Translations under genes and position numbers: made by a program | Notes under the pieces: model-generated | Told to the model about the DNA's origin: nothing | Databases searched by the model: none | The model's input: the letters and a program-made list of their open reading frames with translations, nothing else | Assembly: GCF_900104215.1 (NCBI RefSeq) | Contig: NZ_FMXO01000010.1 | Span: 108,064-172,063 of the forward strand | Source of the DNA: Desulfonatronum thiosulfatophilum | Lineage (GTDB): Bacteria > Desulfobacterota > Desulfovibrionia > Desulfovibrionales > Desulfonatronaceae | Direction of reading: 5' to 3' | Length of the DNA stretch: 64,000 nt | Shown: piece by piece, positions 43,574-51,488 of the stretch | Layout: every line of letters begins with the position of its first letter | Numbering within the stretch: position 1 is the stretch's first letter

Positions 43574-45517
43574 TCAGGCTCGTCCCAATCCCATTCTCGG
43601 CGACATCTCCTTGCCGGTCAAATCCGTGTCATATCCTCCCAATGCCCTGATTCTGGCCTGCAATCCCTCTGAACGGATCAGATCCAGCACCGTGGTGATT
43701 TTCGAGTCATCGGCCCATTGCGCTGGAATAATCAGGTCGTATCGTTCCCGGGCCAGGGGCACGAAGTCCAGGTTCAGGGCCCGGGCCGCGGCAAAGATGC
43801 CCAGACCGCAGTCCGCCGCGCCGCTGAGCACGTTCACGGCCACGGCCATGTGCGTGTATTCCTCCTTCTCATATCCGTTGACCGTGTCCGAGGCGATGCC
43901 GGCCTGCTTGAGGTGGTGGTCCAGGAGGATGCGGGTGCCGGCGCCGCGCTGGCGGTTGATGAAGGTCAGGTCGGGCCTGGCCAAGTCCTCGACGCCTCGG
44001 ATGTTTTTGGGATTGCCTTTGGCCACGATCAGCCCCTGGTGACGGATGGCCAGGTTGATCACCAGCAGGTCCAGGCCGGGGAGGTATTTGGCCAGAAAGG
44101 GAAAGTTGTAGTCGTCGGTTTCCGGATCGAACAAGTGGCAGCCGGCGAAATGAGCCGCGCCGTTGCGCAGGGCGGTCAGGCCGCCCATGCTGCCGACATG
44201 GGTTGAGGCCAGTCGGTACGGCTCGGCAAGGCCCATGAGTTCGTTGGTCAGCAGATCCAATGTATTGTCGTGGCTTCCCACGGAAACGATGGTCCGTTCC
44301 AGCTCGGCTTCCGGCGCCAGTAGTTCGGCCTCGACCATGGCTCCGGCCTCCACGCCTTCGCTGTGCATGGGGATCCGGGCGATGCCCTGGGCTTTGGTCA
44401 GGGTGGTGATCATCCCGGCTCCGCGGGCCAGGGGAGTGGCCACCCATTTCTCGCCCACACGCCCGATGGCCAGACGCATGAACTCCTGGACTCCCAGCTT
44501 TGAGGGTGCCTTGCGCGTCAATTCCACCTTTATTCTGGTTCGCGATCCGGGATCGCGGCGGCCCAGCCAGGAAGCCAGGGGCCGGACCAGTTCCTCGAAA
44601 CAAATCACCGCGCTGACCGGATATCCGGGTGCGCCCACCAGAAGCCTGCCCCTGGCTTCGCCCAGCAGGGAAGGCTTGCCGGGCATGGCCGCGATGCCGT
44701 GCACCAGGACACTGCCGGCGTGCTCCATGACCGTGCGCGTGAAATCCTTGGAGCCCGCGGATGATCCGGCACCGATGACCACGATATGCGCATCGTCCAG
44801 GGCCTCGTCCACAGCGGATGCCAGCGCGTCCAGCTCGTCGCGCACCGGCGGAACGCGCTGGACCACGCATCCCCAGGACTCGGCCAGGGCCTTGAAGACC
44901 TGGGAGTTGCTTTCCACTACCTGGCCCGGACGGGGTTCCGGCCTGGTCGTGAAATCCAGGACTTCGTCCCCGGTGGGGATGATGGCGATCCGGATCTTTT
45001 CCCAGACTTCGATTTCCCACATTCCGGCACTGAGCAGGGCCCCGACGTCGTAGGGCGTGATCTGGTGGTTCTGCGGCAGCAGGAGTTCCGTGGCCACGAT
45101 GTCCTCGCCGATGCGCCGGACATGCTGCCAGGGGAAAGCCGGAGCCTCGATGGTAATGGTTTGTTCGTCCACCTGAACCACCTGCTCGATCATAATCACG
45201 GCATTGGTCCCCTCGGGCATGGCATGACCGGTGTTCACCGGTCGGTACTCCGTGTCCAGCTTCAGCTCCAGGGGCCGTCCCTCCCGGGCCGTGAAGGTGG
45301 TTTCCGCGTTCACGGCCACGCCGTCCATGGCCGCGCTATGATGGGTCGGGCTGGAATACCGGGAATAGACCGGCGCCGCGGTCACCCGACCCACGGCCTC
45401 ATGCGACGGGATGGTCTCCCTGAGGACCAGGGCGTCGCGGTCCAGAGCCTGCCTGGCCTTGGCCACGGCCTCGGGAATGGGAATGGTGGTCAGATAGATG
45501 GAGCGTTGGAAGGACAT
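43574..45517 (-). CDS. MoeA-type molybdopterin molybdenumtransferase fused to a periplasmic-binding-like domain
   Basis: Cytoplasmic protein of 647 residues. Residues about 1-410 are MoeA (HHSAAMDGVAV, RPVNTGHAMPEGTNAVIMIE, PTGDEVLDF, GAGSSAGSKDF, PGKPSLLG, GYPVSA), which inserts molybdate or tungstate into adenylated molybdopterin. From about residue 420 a PBP-like domain follows (GSHDNTLDLLTNEL, STHVGSMGGLTALRNGAAHF, GAGTRILLDHHLKQAG), of the kind also fused to LysR-type or ModE-like regulators. The same domain occurs in the divergent gene at 45748. ATG 45517 follows AAGGAG, so an upstream ATG at 45538 is not needed. Confidence 0.9.
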   Translation of the reverse strand: MSFQRSIYLTTIPIPEAVAKARQALDRDALVLRETIPSHEAVGRVTAAPVYSRYSSPTHHSAAMDGVAVNAETTFTAREGRPLELKLDTEYRPVNTGHAMPEGTNAVIMIEQVVQVDEQTITIEAPAFPWQHVRRIGEDIVATELLLPQNHQITPYDVGALLSAGMWEIEVWEKIRIAIIPTGDEVLDFTTRPEPRPGQVVESNSQVFKALAESWGCVVQRVPPVRDELDALASAVDEALDDAHIVVIGAGSSAGSKDFTRTVMEHAGSVLVHGIAAMPGKPSLLGEARGRLLVGAPGYPVSAVICFEELVRPLASWLGRRDPGSRTRIKVELTRKAPSKLGVQEFMRLAIGRVGEKWVATPLARGAGMITTLTKAQGIARIPMHSEGVEAGAMVEAELLAPEAELERTIVSVGSHDNTLDLLTNELMGLAEPYRLASTHVGSMGGLTALRNGAAHFAGCHLFDPETDDYNFPFLAKYLPGLDLLVINLAIRHQGLIVAKGNPKNIRGVEDLARPDLTFINRQRGAGTRILLDHHLKQAGIASDTVNGYEKEEYTHMAVAVNVLSGAADCGLGIFAAARALNLDFVPLARERYDLIIPAQWADDSKITTVLDLIRSEGLQARIRALGGYDTDLTGKEMSPRMGLGRA

Positions 45518-45540
45518 GAAAACTCCTTGGGAGTACAAGG

Positions 45541-45747
45541 TTCAAATAAGGGTATTTTATTGTCGGCAGAACACTTGGGTAGTGCAAGTTCGTTGTTTTC
45601 TCAAGAAAAAATTGAATGTTGTTTTTTTGAGTTATTTTAAGTCATTTTTGGTTTAAATATTTTTTTATAATTTTATTGTTGACGATAAACAACCTAAATG
45701 GCTATGCACGACCATCGATAGTTTGAAAGGTCAGGAGGTGATTTGGT
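45541..45747. promoter_or_regulatory. AT-rich divergent promoter region between moeA fusion and HTH regulator
   Basis: A strongly AT-rich stretch (about 45590-45690) separates the two genes. TTGACG (45679-45684) with TATGCA (45703-45708) is a possible plus-strand promoter. The segment TTGTTGACGATAAACAAC has weak dyad symmetry and may be an operator for the regulator. Confidence 0.35.
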
Positions 45748-46674
45748 GTGAAGAATTTGTTGTCGACCAAAGAAGTGGCGCAACTGCTCGATGTGAACGA
45801 GAAGATGGTCTACGGCCTGGTTGCCGAAAAAGGCCTTCCGGCCACGAAGGTTACCGGCAAATGGCTGTTTCCAAAGCATCTCGTGGAACAGTGGATTGAA
45901 AATTCCACCCAGAACTTTCCTGCTCCGGCATCTCCCTTGCCGCCGTATCACGGGCTGTTGATCGTGGCCGGCAGTGATGATCCGCTGCTGGAGCGGACCT
46001 TGAACCTGTTCAACAAGACGTTCCCGAAGCATCTTGCGGTCTACGGCAACGTGGGCAGTTTCGGAGGGCTCAAGGCCCTGCGCAACAATCTGTGTCACAT
46101 GGCGTCGAGCCACTTGATTCAGGCGGAAGACGGGGATTTCAATTTTCAGTTCGCCTCGGAGGAACTGGCAACGCCTCCGGCGGTGATCAACTTCTCCTAC
46201 AGGGAGCAGGGCCTGATCCTGGCCAAGGGCAATCCCCTGAACATTCAGTCCGTAGCCGATTTGGGCCGCAAGGAGATCCGGGTGGTCAATCGGCCTCTGA
46301 CCACGGGCACGCGCCTGCTGTTCGATCAGCACCTGGAAAGAGCGAACGTGGCCGCGGAAACCATGGTCGGCTACGGCGCCGAGGTTCATCGCCATCTGGA
46401 TGTCGGGCTGGAGGTGCTGGCCGGGCGGGCGGATGTAGGCCCGGGCATCAGGGCCGTGGCCGGCATCCTGGAACTGGATTTTCTTCCCCTGGGCCGGGAG
46501 CGCTTCGATTTGCTGATTTCCCGGGAGCGGTTCTTCGACAAGGGGATTCAGCAGTTCCTGGGACTGCTCCATGACCCGGCGTTCCAGCGACTGGCCGGGG
46601 AACTGGACGGCTACGATATTTCCCAGGCGGGAAGGACGATTTTTCCCCAAGAGCAGGATGATGATGCGCAGTAG
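45748..46674 (+). CDS. HTH (excisionase-type) regulator with periplasmic-binding-like sensor domain
   Basis: Predicted transcription factor of 308 residues. Residues 1-52 are a MerR/excisionase-type helix-turn-helix (STKEVAQLLDVNEKMVYGLVAEKGLPATKV). The rest is a substrate-binding-type domain (GSFGGLKALRNNLCHMASSHL, REQGLILAKGNPLNI, TTGTRLLFDQHLERA, LGRERFDLLISRERF). It aligns visibly with the C-terminal domain of the MoeA fusion encoded divergently. Given the following tup genes, molybdate, tungstate or a cofactor precursor is the likely ligand. Start is GTG at 45748 with AGGAGGTGAT upstream. Confidence 0.88.
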   Translation: MKNLLSTKEVAQLLDVNEKMVYGLVAEKGLPATKVTGKWLFPKHLVEQWIENSTQNFPAPASPLPPYHGLLIVAGSDDPLLERTLNLFNKTFPKHLAVYGNVGSFGGLKALRNNLCHMASSHLIQAEDGDFNFQFASEELATPPAVINFSYREQGLILAKGNPLNIQSVADLGRKEIRVVNRPLTTGTRLLFDQHLERANVAAETMVGYGAEVHRHLDVGLEVLAGRADVGPGIRAVAGILELDFLPLGRERFDLLISRERFFDKGIQQFLGLLHDPAFQRLAGELDGYDISQAGRTIFPQEQDDDAQ

Positions 46675-46685
46675 TTGTACTTTTT

Positions 46686-46798
46686 CGGTATCTATCAGTT
46701 CATCAGAGTATAAGCGAACTGGATACCTGCCATCGCGGGGACGACTGAATCGGAGACGGCATGGAAAACAAGTCATTCCCGCGAAGGCGGGAATCCAG
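46686..46798. repeat. Hairpin element with inverted REP-type units
   Basis: Two units in opposite orientation, 46719-46745 (minus, diverged) and 46772-46798 (plus, GTCATTCCCGCGAAGGCGGG then AATCCAG). The flank at 46686-46718 matches, inverted, the flank of the 19.7-kb element (a CGCTTxTACTCxGATG segment and a following ACCG end). It sits between the regulator gene and tupA. Confidence 0.65.
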
Positions 46799-46891
46799 GA
46801 GCGGATTCAGGTGATCAATAAAGTGGATTGAATCTCACAGTGGAGATGCGACATTGTCTTTCATCAACATTAACCAGACAAGAGGGGCATC

Positions 46892-47737
46892 ATGAAGAAA
46901 ACCGTATTGACGTTGATCTGCGCGTTCATTTTGCTGGCCGCCATCCCGGCACTGGCCCAGGACAAGGTGATCACCATGAGCACCACCACCAGCACCGAAG
47001 CCTCCGGACTTCTGGACTACCTGCTCCCCGAATTCCAGAAGGACACCGGGATCACCGTGCGTGTCATGTCCAAGGGAACCGGAGCGGCTTTGCGGGACGG
47101 GATGGACGGCAACGCTGACGTGGTTTTCGTGCACGACGTGGCCCGGGAAGAACAGTTTGTGGCCGAAGGATACGGCACAAAGCGCTATTATGTGATGTAC
47201 AATGACTTCATCATCGTCGGGCCGGAGAGCGACCCGGCCGGAATCAAGGACGCGCCGAACTCCGCCGAAGCCATGAAACGCATTGCCGCGGCCAAAGCGC
47301 CTTTTGTGTCCCGAGGGGACGACAGTGGGACGCATTCCCGGGAAAGGCAGCTTTGGGAAGCAACGGGGTTGGCTCTGACAGATGCCAAATCTCCCCAGGA
47401 CAGCGGCGGTTGGTACTTTTCCATCGGCCAAGGCATGGGCGAGGCCTTGATTTTCGCCGAGGAAAAGGAAGGGTACGTCCTCGCGGATCGAGGCACATAT
47501 TTGCAGTACAAGTACGGTCGCAGTCAGCCCTTCGACTTGGGGGTCGTTTACGAAGGCGACGACATGCTTAAGAATCCCTACGGCGTTATCCCGGTCAACC
47601 CGGAAAAGCATCCCCACGTGAAGTTCGATCTGGCCGATACCTTCGCCCAGTGGCTGGTCTCCGAGCGCGGCCAGCAGATCATCGGCAGCTACCAGCTCCA
47701 CGACCAACCGCTGTTCTTTTCGGATGCGAAAGAATGA
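46892..47737 (+). CDS. tupA: Tungstate ABC transporter substrate-binding protein
   Basis: Periplasmic binding protein of 281 residues with a signal peptide (VLTLICAFILLAAIPALAQ). The mature start DKVITMSTTTSTEASGLLDY holds the TTTST oxyanion-binding motif of TupA, and SRGDDSGTHSRERQLWEATG is the second ligand segment. TupA is highly selective for tungstate over molybdate. Tungsten would serve formate dehydrogenases or aldehyde oxidoreductases. GAGGGGCATC precedes the ATG. It is the first gene of tupABC but is separated from tupB by a 152-bp hairpin element. Confidence 0.95.
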   Translation: MKKTVLTLICAFILLAAIPALAQDKVITMSTTTSTEASGLLDYLLPEFQKDTGITVRVMSKGTGAALRDGMDGNADVVFVHDVAREEQFVAEGYGTKRYYVMYNDFIIVGPESDPAGIKDAPNSAEAMKRIAAAKAPFVSRGDDSGTHSRERQLWEATGLALTDAKSPQDSGGWYFSIGQGMGEALIFAEEKEGYVLADRGTYLQYKYGRSQPFDLGVVYEGDDMLKNPYGVIPVNPEKHPHVKFDLADTFAQWLVSERGQQIIGSYQLHDQPLFFSDAKE

Positions 47738-47750
47738 TGTTCAGCGACAA

Positions 47751-47902
47751 GTAGGGGCGCACCTGCGTGTGCGCCCAATACGAATTTGCCCAACAAATTG
47801 CATGGACGGAATGCCACGGATGGACGGCCAGCCACAGTATAAGACATATGAAACCGTGATGATCGCTCACCTGCAAGGGCGGACACACAGGTCCGCCCCT
47901 AC
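47751..47902. mobile_element. MITE-like hairpin element inserted between tupA and tupB
   Basis: The ends are imperfect 26-bp inverted repeats: 47751-47776 begins GTAGGGGCGCACCTGCGTGT and 47877-47902, inverted, begins GTAGGGGCGGACCTGTGTGT. Each end is itself a small palindrome (GGGCGCAC/GTGCGCCC). It has no coding capacity and begins 13 bp after the tupA stop. Confidence 0.7.
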
Positions 47903-47974
47903 ACCGCCCCTGTGATTTGCTCCTGACTTTTGACCTTCGACTTTTAACGTCTGTCATCTGACTTCTGAACTCCC

Positions 47975-48676
47975 ATGGATTTTCTCACTCAAAGCATCAT
48001 CGAAGCCTTCCGGATGATCTGGTCCCTGGATCCGGAGATGTATTTCATCGTCTACGTCTCCTTGTACGTCAGCTTTTTCTCCACGATTATCGCCTCGATT
48101 CTGGGCGTGCCGCTGGGGTTTCTGATCGCGGTGAAACAGTTCCGTGGCAAGCGGGCCGTGATCACCATCCTGAATACCATGCTGGCTCTGCCCACTGTTG
48201 TCATCGGATTGTTCGTCTACGCCTTCCTGTCCCGGCGGGGCATGCTCGGGCACCTTGGCCTGCTTTACACGCCCAAGGCCATTATCATCGGGCAGGTAAT
48301 CCTGATTCTGCCCTGGGTGGCTACCTTCACCATGGCCGCGGTCAGCCGGATCGACGAGCGCTATCGGCGCACGGCCCTGACCCTGGGCGCGAACGCCCTG
48401 CAAGCGGCCCTGGCCGTGGCTCGGGAAGCCCGGTTCGGCATTCTGGCCGCCATCATCGCCGCCTTTGGCCGGGTCATCGCGGAAATCGGCATCGCCATGA
48501 TGCTCGGCGGAAACATCAAGGGCTTCACCCGGACCATGACCACGGCCATGGCCCTGGAACACAACAAGGGAGAATTCGTCCTGGCCGTCGCCCTGGGCAT
48601 CGTCCTGTTGACCGTGAGTCTGATCATGAACGTGGCTTTGCAAATGGTGCAGGGCAAGTACGGGAGCAACCGGTGA
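47975..48676 (+). CDS. tupB: Tungstate ABC transporter permease
   Basis: Inner-membrane permease of 233 residues with about five to six helices (MYFIVYVSLYVSFFSTIIAS, TMLALPTVVIGLFVYAFLSR, FVLAVALGIVLLTVSLIMNV). The EAA coupling loop reads YRRTALTLGANALQAALAVA followed by AAFGRVIAEIGIAMMLGGN. The TupB/ModB relation is clear; identity as TupB rests on its partners. The ATG at 47975 has no strong ribosome site, and the MITE-like element ends 72 bp upstream. Its stop overlaps the tupC start by 4 bp. Confidence 0.93.
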   Translation: MDFLTQSIIEAFRMIWSLDPEMYFIVYVSLYVSFFSTIIASILGVPLGFLIAVKQFRGKRAVITILNTMLALPTVVIGLFVYAFLSRRGMLGHLGLLYTPKAIIIGQVILILPWVATFTMAAVSRIDERYRRTALTLGANALQAALAVAREARFGILAAIIAAFGRVIAEIGIAMMLGGNIKGFTRTMTTAMALEHNKGEFVLAVALGIVLLTVSLIMNVALQMVQGKYGSNR

Positions 48677-49698
48677 GCCTGTATTCCTTGCAAGAAGTTC
48701 GACAGGTTTTCGAAGACCGGACCGTTCTGGATATCGACAACCTTGAAATGACAGCCGGGGGCAGTTACGCCCTGTTGGGACCCAACGGGTCGGGCAAAAC
48801 CACGTTGCTGCACGTTCTGGCTTTTTTACGGCCGCCCTCCAGTGGCGTCATTTATTTTCAGGGTCAGAAGGTGGAGTGGCGGGACAGCGTTCTGACCGGC
48901 TTGCGCCGCAAGGTGGTGCTGGTGGATCAGCATCCGATCATGTTTTCCACCACGGTGCTCAAGAACGTGGAATACGGCCCCAGGATGCGCGGCGTATCCG
49001 CCCGTGAGCGGCGCAAGGCCGCCGAGGAATGCCTGGAACGCGTGGGCATGTCCGCCTTCGCCCATCGTCCGGCTCATTTGCTGTCCGGCGGCGAAACCCA
49101 GCGCGTGGCCATTGCCCGGGCCATGGCCTGCCGCCCCGAGGTGATGCTCTTCGACGAGCCCACGGCCAGCGTGGACGTGGAAAACCAGGCCGTGATCGAC
49201 GGGGTGATTCGTCAACTCCGGAAGGACAAAGGCGTGAATGGGCGCATTTCCATCATCTTTTCAACGCACAAGCCCCTGGAAGCGTCTAGGCTGGCCCAGG
49301 AAAGGATATTCCTGTTCGAAGGCCGACTCACGGGACCGGGCGGCGAAAATCTACTTTCCTGCGACATTGTCCAAGGCGGAGGGGGAGCGGTCTGCGTTGT
49401 CGGAGACAACGTCGCCCTGCCCGTGCAAACGTCGCGCTCCGGCCCGGGGCGGGTATTCATTAAACCCGAACTGATCGGGCTCTTCCCCCTGGATGCGGCT
49501 CATGAAGAGACGACCGAGCAGGGGCATGTCGGCGAAATATTGCAGATGACGGCGGAAGGTCCGAACATCAAGGTGCTCCTGGATATCGGCGTTCCCCTCC
49601 GGACTTTGCTGAGCAAGGATGAAGCCAGGCATCTCGACGCCATGGTCGGGGAAAAAGTGCGGGTGCGTATTGATCCGGAAGCGATAGAGCTGGCTTGA
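48673..49698 (+). CDS. tupC: Tungstate ABC transporter ATP-binding protein
   Basis: ATPase of 341 residues with Walker A GPNGSGKTTL, Q-loop VLVDQHPIMF, signature LLSGGETQRVAIARAMA, Walker B VMLFDEPTASVD and H-loop FSTHKP. After about residue 240 comes a C-terminal regulatory domain (GRVFIKPELIGLFPL ... VGEILQMTAEGPNIKVLLDI) resembling a TOBE/MOP oxyanion-binding domain, which may allow inhibition by cytoplasmic tungstate or molybdate. The start is GTG overlapping the tupB stop (GTGA), so translation is coupled. Confidence 0.94.
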   Translation: MSLYSLQEVRQVFEDRTVLDIDNLEMTAGGSYALLGPNGSGKTTLLHVLAFLRPPSSGVIYFQGQKVEWRDSVLTGLRRKVVLVDQHPIMFSTTVLKNVEYGPRMRGVSARERRKAAEECLERVGMSAFAHRPAHLLSGGETQRVAIARAMACRPEVMLFDEPTASVDVENQAVIDGVIRQLRKDKGVNGRISIIFSTHKPLEASRLAQERIFLFEGRLTGPGGENLLSCDIVQGGGGAVCVVGDNVALPVQTSRSGPGRVFIKPELIGLFPLDAAHEETTEQGHVGEILQMTAEGPNIKVLLDIGVPLRTLLSKDEARHLDAMVGEKVRVRIDPEAIELA

Positions 49699-49825
49699 TG
49701 ACCAGATTATCGATATATCGCCCGAATCAGGTTTGGTGCCCTGACGAAGTTGCCATTTTTTCGATTCCCGGTAAATTCTTTCCGAAATCAGTTGCACGTC
49801 ATGATTAAAAAAAAGGAATCCCGGC

Positions 49826-50653
49826 ATGTTCGATGCTCTTCCGACGGAAGATTACACCTCTCCGCACCGCAGTCTCTCCTGGTTCACCAAAACTTTTCCC
49901 AGCGCGATCTTCTACCCCAAGATGATCAGGGTTATCTTTCGGGCCTCGAACAAGGCCAGGCGGTCGATGTATGACGGCCGGGCCTGGATCGAAAGCAGCC
50001 GGACCATCTGTTCTGTCCTGGAAAGCATCGGCGTCCGCCTTCAGATCGAGAACGTTTCCCCTCTGGCGAAGCTCGACTCCCCATGCGTTTTCGTGGGCAA
50101 TCACATGAGCACCCTGGAAACGTTTGTCCTGCCGTCGATCATCCAGCCGCACCGGCCGGTCACCTTCGTGGTCAAGCGCAGCCTGGTGGAGTATCCCGTG
50201 TTCAAACATGTGATGATCTCCCGCGATCCGGTCGTGGTTGAGCGCCAAAACCCGCGGGACGACTTCAAGACCGTCATGGAGGAAGGCTGCAGACGGCTGG
50301 AGAAGGATATCTCGATTGTGGTCTTTCCCCAATCAACCCGGGAACCGGAGTTCGATCCCCAGAAATTCAACTCCATGGGAGTAAAGCTGGCCAAGCGGGC
50401 CGGGGTCCAGGTGGTTCCTTTCGCATTGAAGACCGATGCGTGGGGCAATGGAAAACTTCTCAAGGATTTTGGAAAGATAGACCCGAAGAGAACCGTCCAT
50501 TTCCACTTCCATGAACCCATGACGGTCACCGGGGCGGGGAAGGATGAGCACGCGCACATCGTGGAGTTCATTCAAGGGAAATTGGAGCAATGGAACAGGC
50601 GGAGTATGGGGAAGGTTCATATTGGTTCATATGATAATAACACCGATGCGTGA
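49826..50653 (+). CDS. PlsC-type 1-acylglycerol-3-phosphate acyltransferase family protein
   Basis: Membrane-associated acyltransferase of 275 residues. The catalytic block is NHMSTLE (H93-x4-E98, Glu where Asp is usual), with KRSLVEYPVFKHVMI as block II and VVFPQSTR as block III (usually FPEGTR, here Q in place of E). These are seen in divergent lysophospholipid acyltransferases, so substrate and activity are less certain than for PlsC itself. AAGGA precedes the ATG. It stands alone between tupC and the toxin-antitoxin pair. Confidence 0.85.
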   Translation: MFDALPTEDYTSPHRSLSWFTKTFPSAIFYPKMIRVIFRASNKARRSMYDGRAWIESSRTICSVLESIGVRLQIENVSPLAKLDSPCVFVGNHMSTLETFVLPSIIQPHRPVTFVVKRSLVEYPVFKHVMISRDPVVVERQNPRDDFKTVMEEGCRRLEKDISIVVFPQSTREPEFDPQKFNSMGVKLAKRAGVQVVPFALKTDAWGNGKLLKDFGKIDPKRTVHFHFHEPMTVTGAGKDEHAHIVEFIQGKLEQWNRRSMGKVHIGSYDNNTDA

Positions 50654-50719
50654 TAGCGATTGACGCCCTCTGTATTTAATCGTATTCTATTGTCCTCATT
50701 TAGAATCATCGGAGGGTCC

Positions 50720-50959
50720 ATGACTAAGACAGTGACATTGCGACTGGACGAGCCGGTCTATCGGCTTTTCAAGGAAGTGGCGGAGCGGGAGAACAGGCCG
50801 CTCTCGAATTTCATTGAGACGGCGGCCATGCGGTTTGTGCGTGAGCACGAAACCGTGGACGAATTCGAGATGGCCGAGATTCGGAGCAACGCCGAACTCA
50901 ACCAGAGTCTGCAACAGGGACATCAGGATGCCCAGCAGCGCCACGGTACGTTTGTCTGA
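50720..50959 (+). CDS. Ribbon-helix-helix antitoxin (CopG/RelB type)
   Basis: Small protein of 79 residues. The N-terminal strand KTVTLRLDEPVYRLFKEVAE followed by NRPLSNFIETAAMRFV is a ribbon-helix-helix DNA-binding fold; the acidic C-terminal tail (DEFEMAEIRSNAELNQSLQQ) would wrap the toxin. It should repress its own promoter and neutralise the RelE-like protein encoded 32 bp before its stop. The ATG at 50720 follows GGAGGG; the frame is open to 50660 without a good start. Confidence 0.88.
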   Translation: MTKTVTLRLDEPVYRLFKEVAERENRPLSNFIETAAMRFVREHETVDEFEMAEIRSNAELNQSLQQGHQDAQQRHGTFV

Positions 50960-51227
50960 GTTCAGGGTTTTCGAGACTGAAGAATTCAAGAAGGCGTTGG
51001 TCCGGCTTGGCCCGCCGCGTTTTCTGCCCGGGAAGCTCCAAACGTACGTCTATCCCCAGTTGCGCCAAGGGCCGTTCTTCGGCCCGAACATCCGAAAACT
51101 CCGGGGGTATACACCCGCCACCTGGCGCTACAGGATCGGTCCTTTTCGCATCTTCTACTCCGTGGACGAGAGCGAGAGGATCGTGTTTATGCTGACGGTG
51201 GATGATCGAAAAGACGCGTACGGATGA
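50928..51227 (+). CDS. RelE/ParE-superfamily toxin
   Basis: Basic protein of 99 residues with the RelE fold pattern FRVFETEEFKKALVRLGP, then NIRKLRGYTPATWRYRIGPF and RIFYSVDESERIVFMLTVDD RKDAYG. RelE toxins cleave mRNA at the ribosome. Conserved Arg and Lys residues in IRKLRG and YRIG are kept, so it is probably active. It overlaps the antitoxin gene by 32 bp in another frame, the classic arrangement of a type II pair. It is a short stand-alone island, typical of horizontally moved modules. Confidence 0.88.
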   Translation: MPSSATVRLSEFRVFETEEFKKALVRLGPPRFLPGKLQTYVYPQLRQGPFFGPNIRKLRGYTPATWRYRIGPFRIFYSVDESERIVFMLTVDDRKDAYG

Positions 51228-51428
51228 TCGGCCACCCAGGAAATGTTGCCTACTCCGCTCCGCTACGAGGCAGATTTGCGATGTTTAGCTATGTCATACG
51301 TCACCGAGGCCCTTCTCCCATCCTTCCCCATGGCCCTGCCCACCGCGAGAATGCCTATTAATGCCAGGCAGTGAATTTATTTGCACCACGCAAAGGTATG
51401 ATCTTTTGTCATACCGGAGGTGAGGATC

Positions 51429-51470
51429 ATGAGCACGGCAAAAGTCGCCATTCCAACAAATTCAGAATAA
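51429..51470 (+). pseudogene. 13-codon remnant of a NifX-like gene
   Basis: GGAGGTGAGG is followed by an ATG reading MSTAKVAIPTNSE and then a stop. The KVAIPTN start is typical of the NifX/NifB-associated fold. Either a decayed gene or a leader peptide. A hairpin GGTATGA/TCATACC lies just upstream (51395-51415). The 261-bp gap from 51228 holds nothing else recognisable. Confidence 0.35.
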
Positions 51471-51488
51471 GAAACAAAGGAATAATGA

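Noticed and set aside
45694..46776. 360-codon minus frame opposite the HTH regulator
   Set aside because: Runs through the repeat element and mirrors the regulator; the plus strand has the helix-turn-helix and a strong ribosome site.
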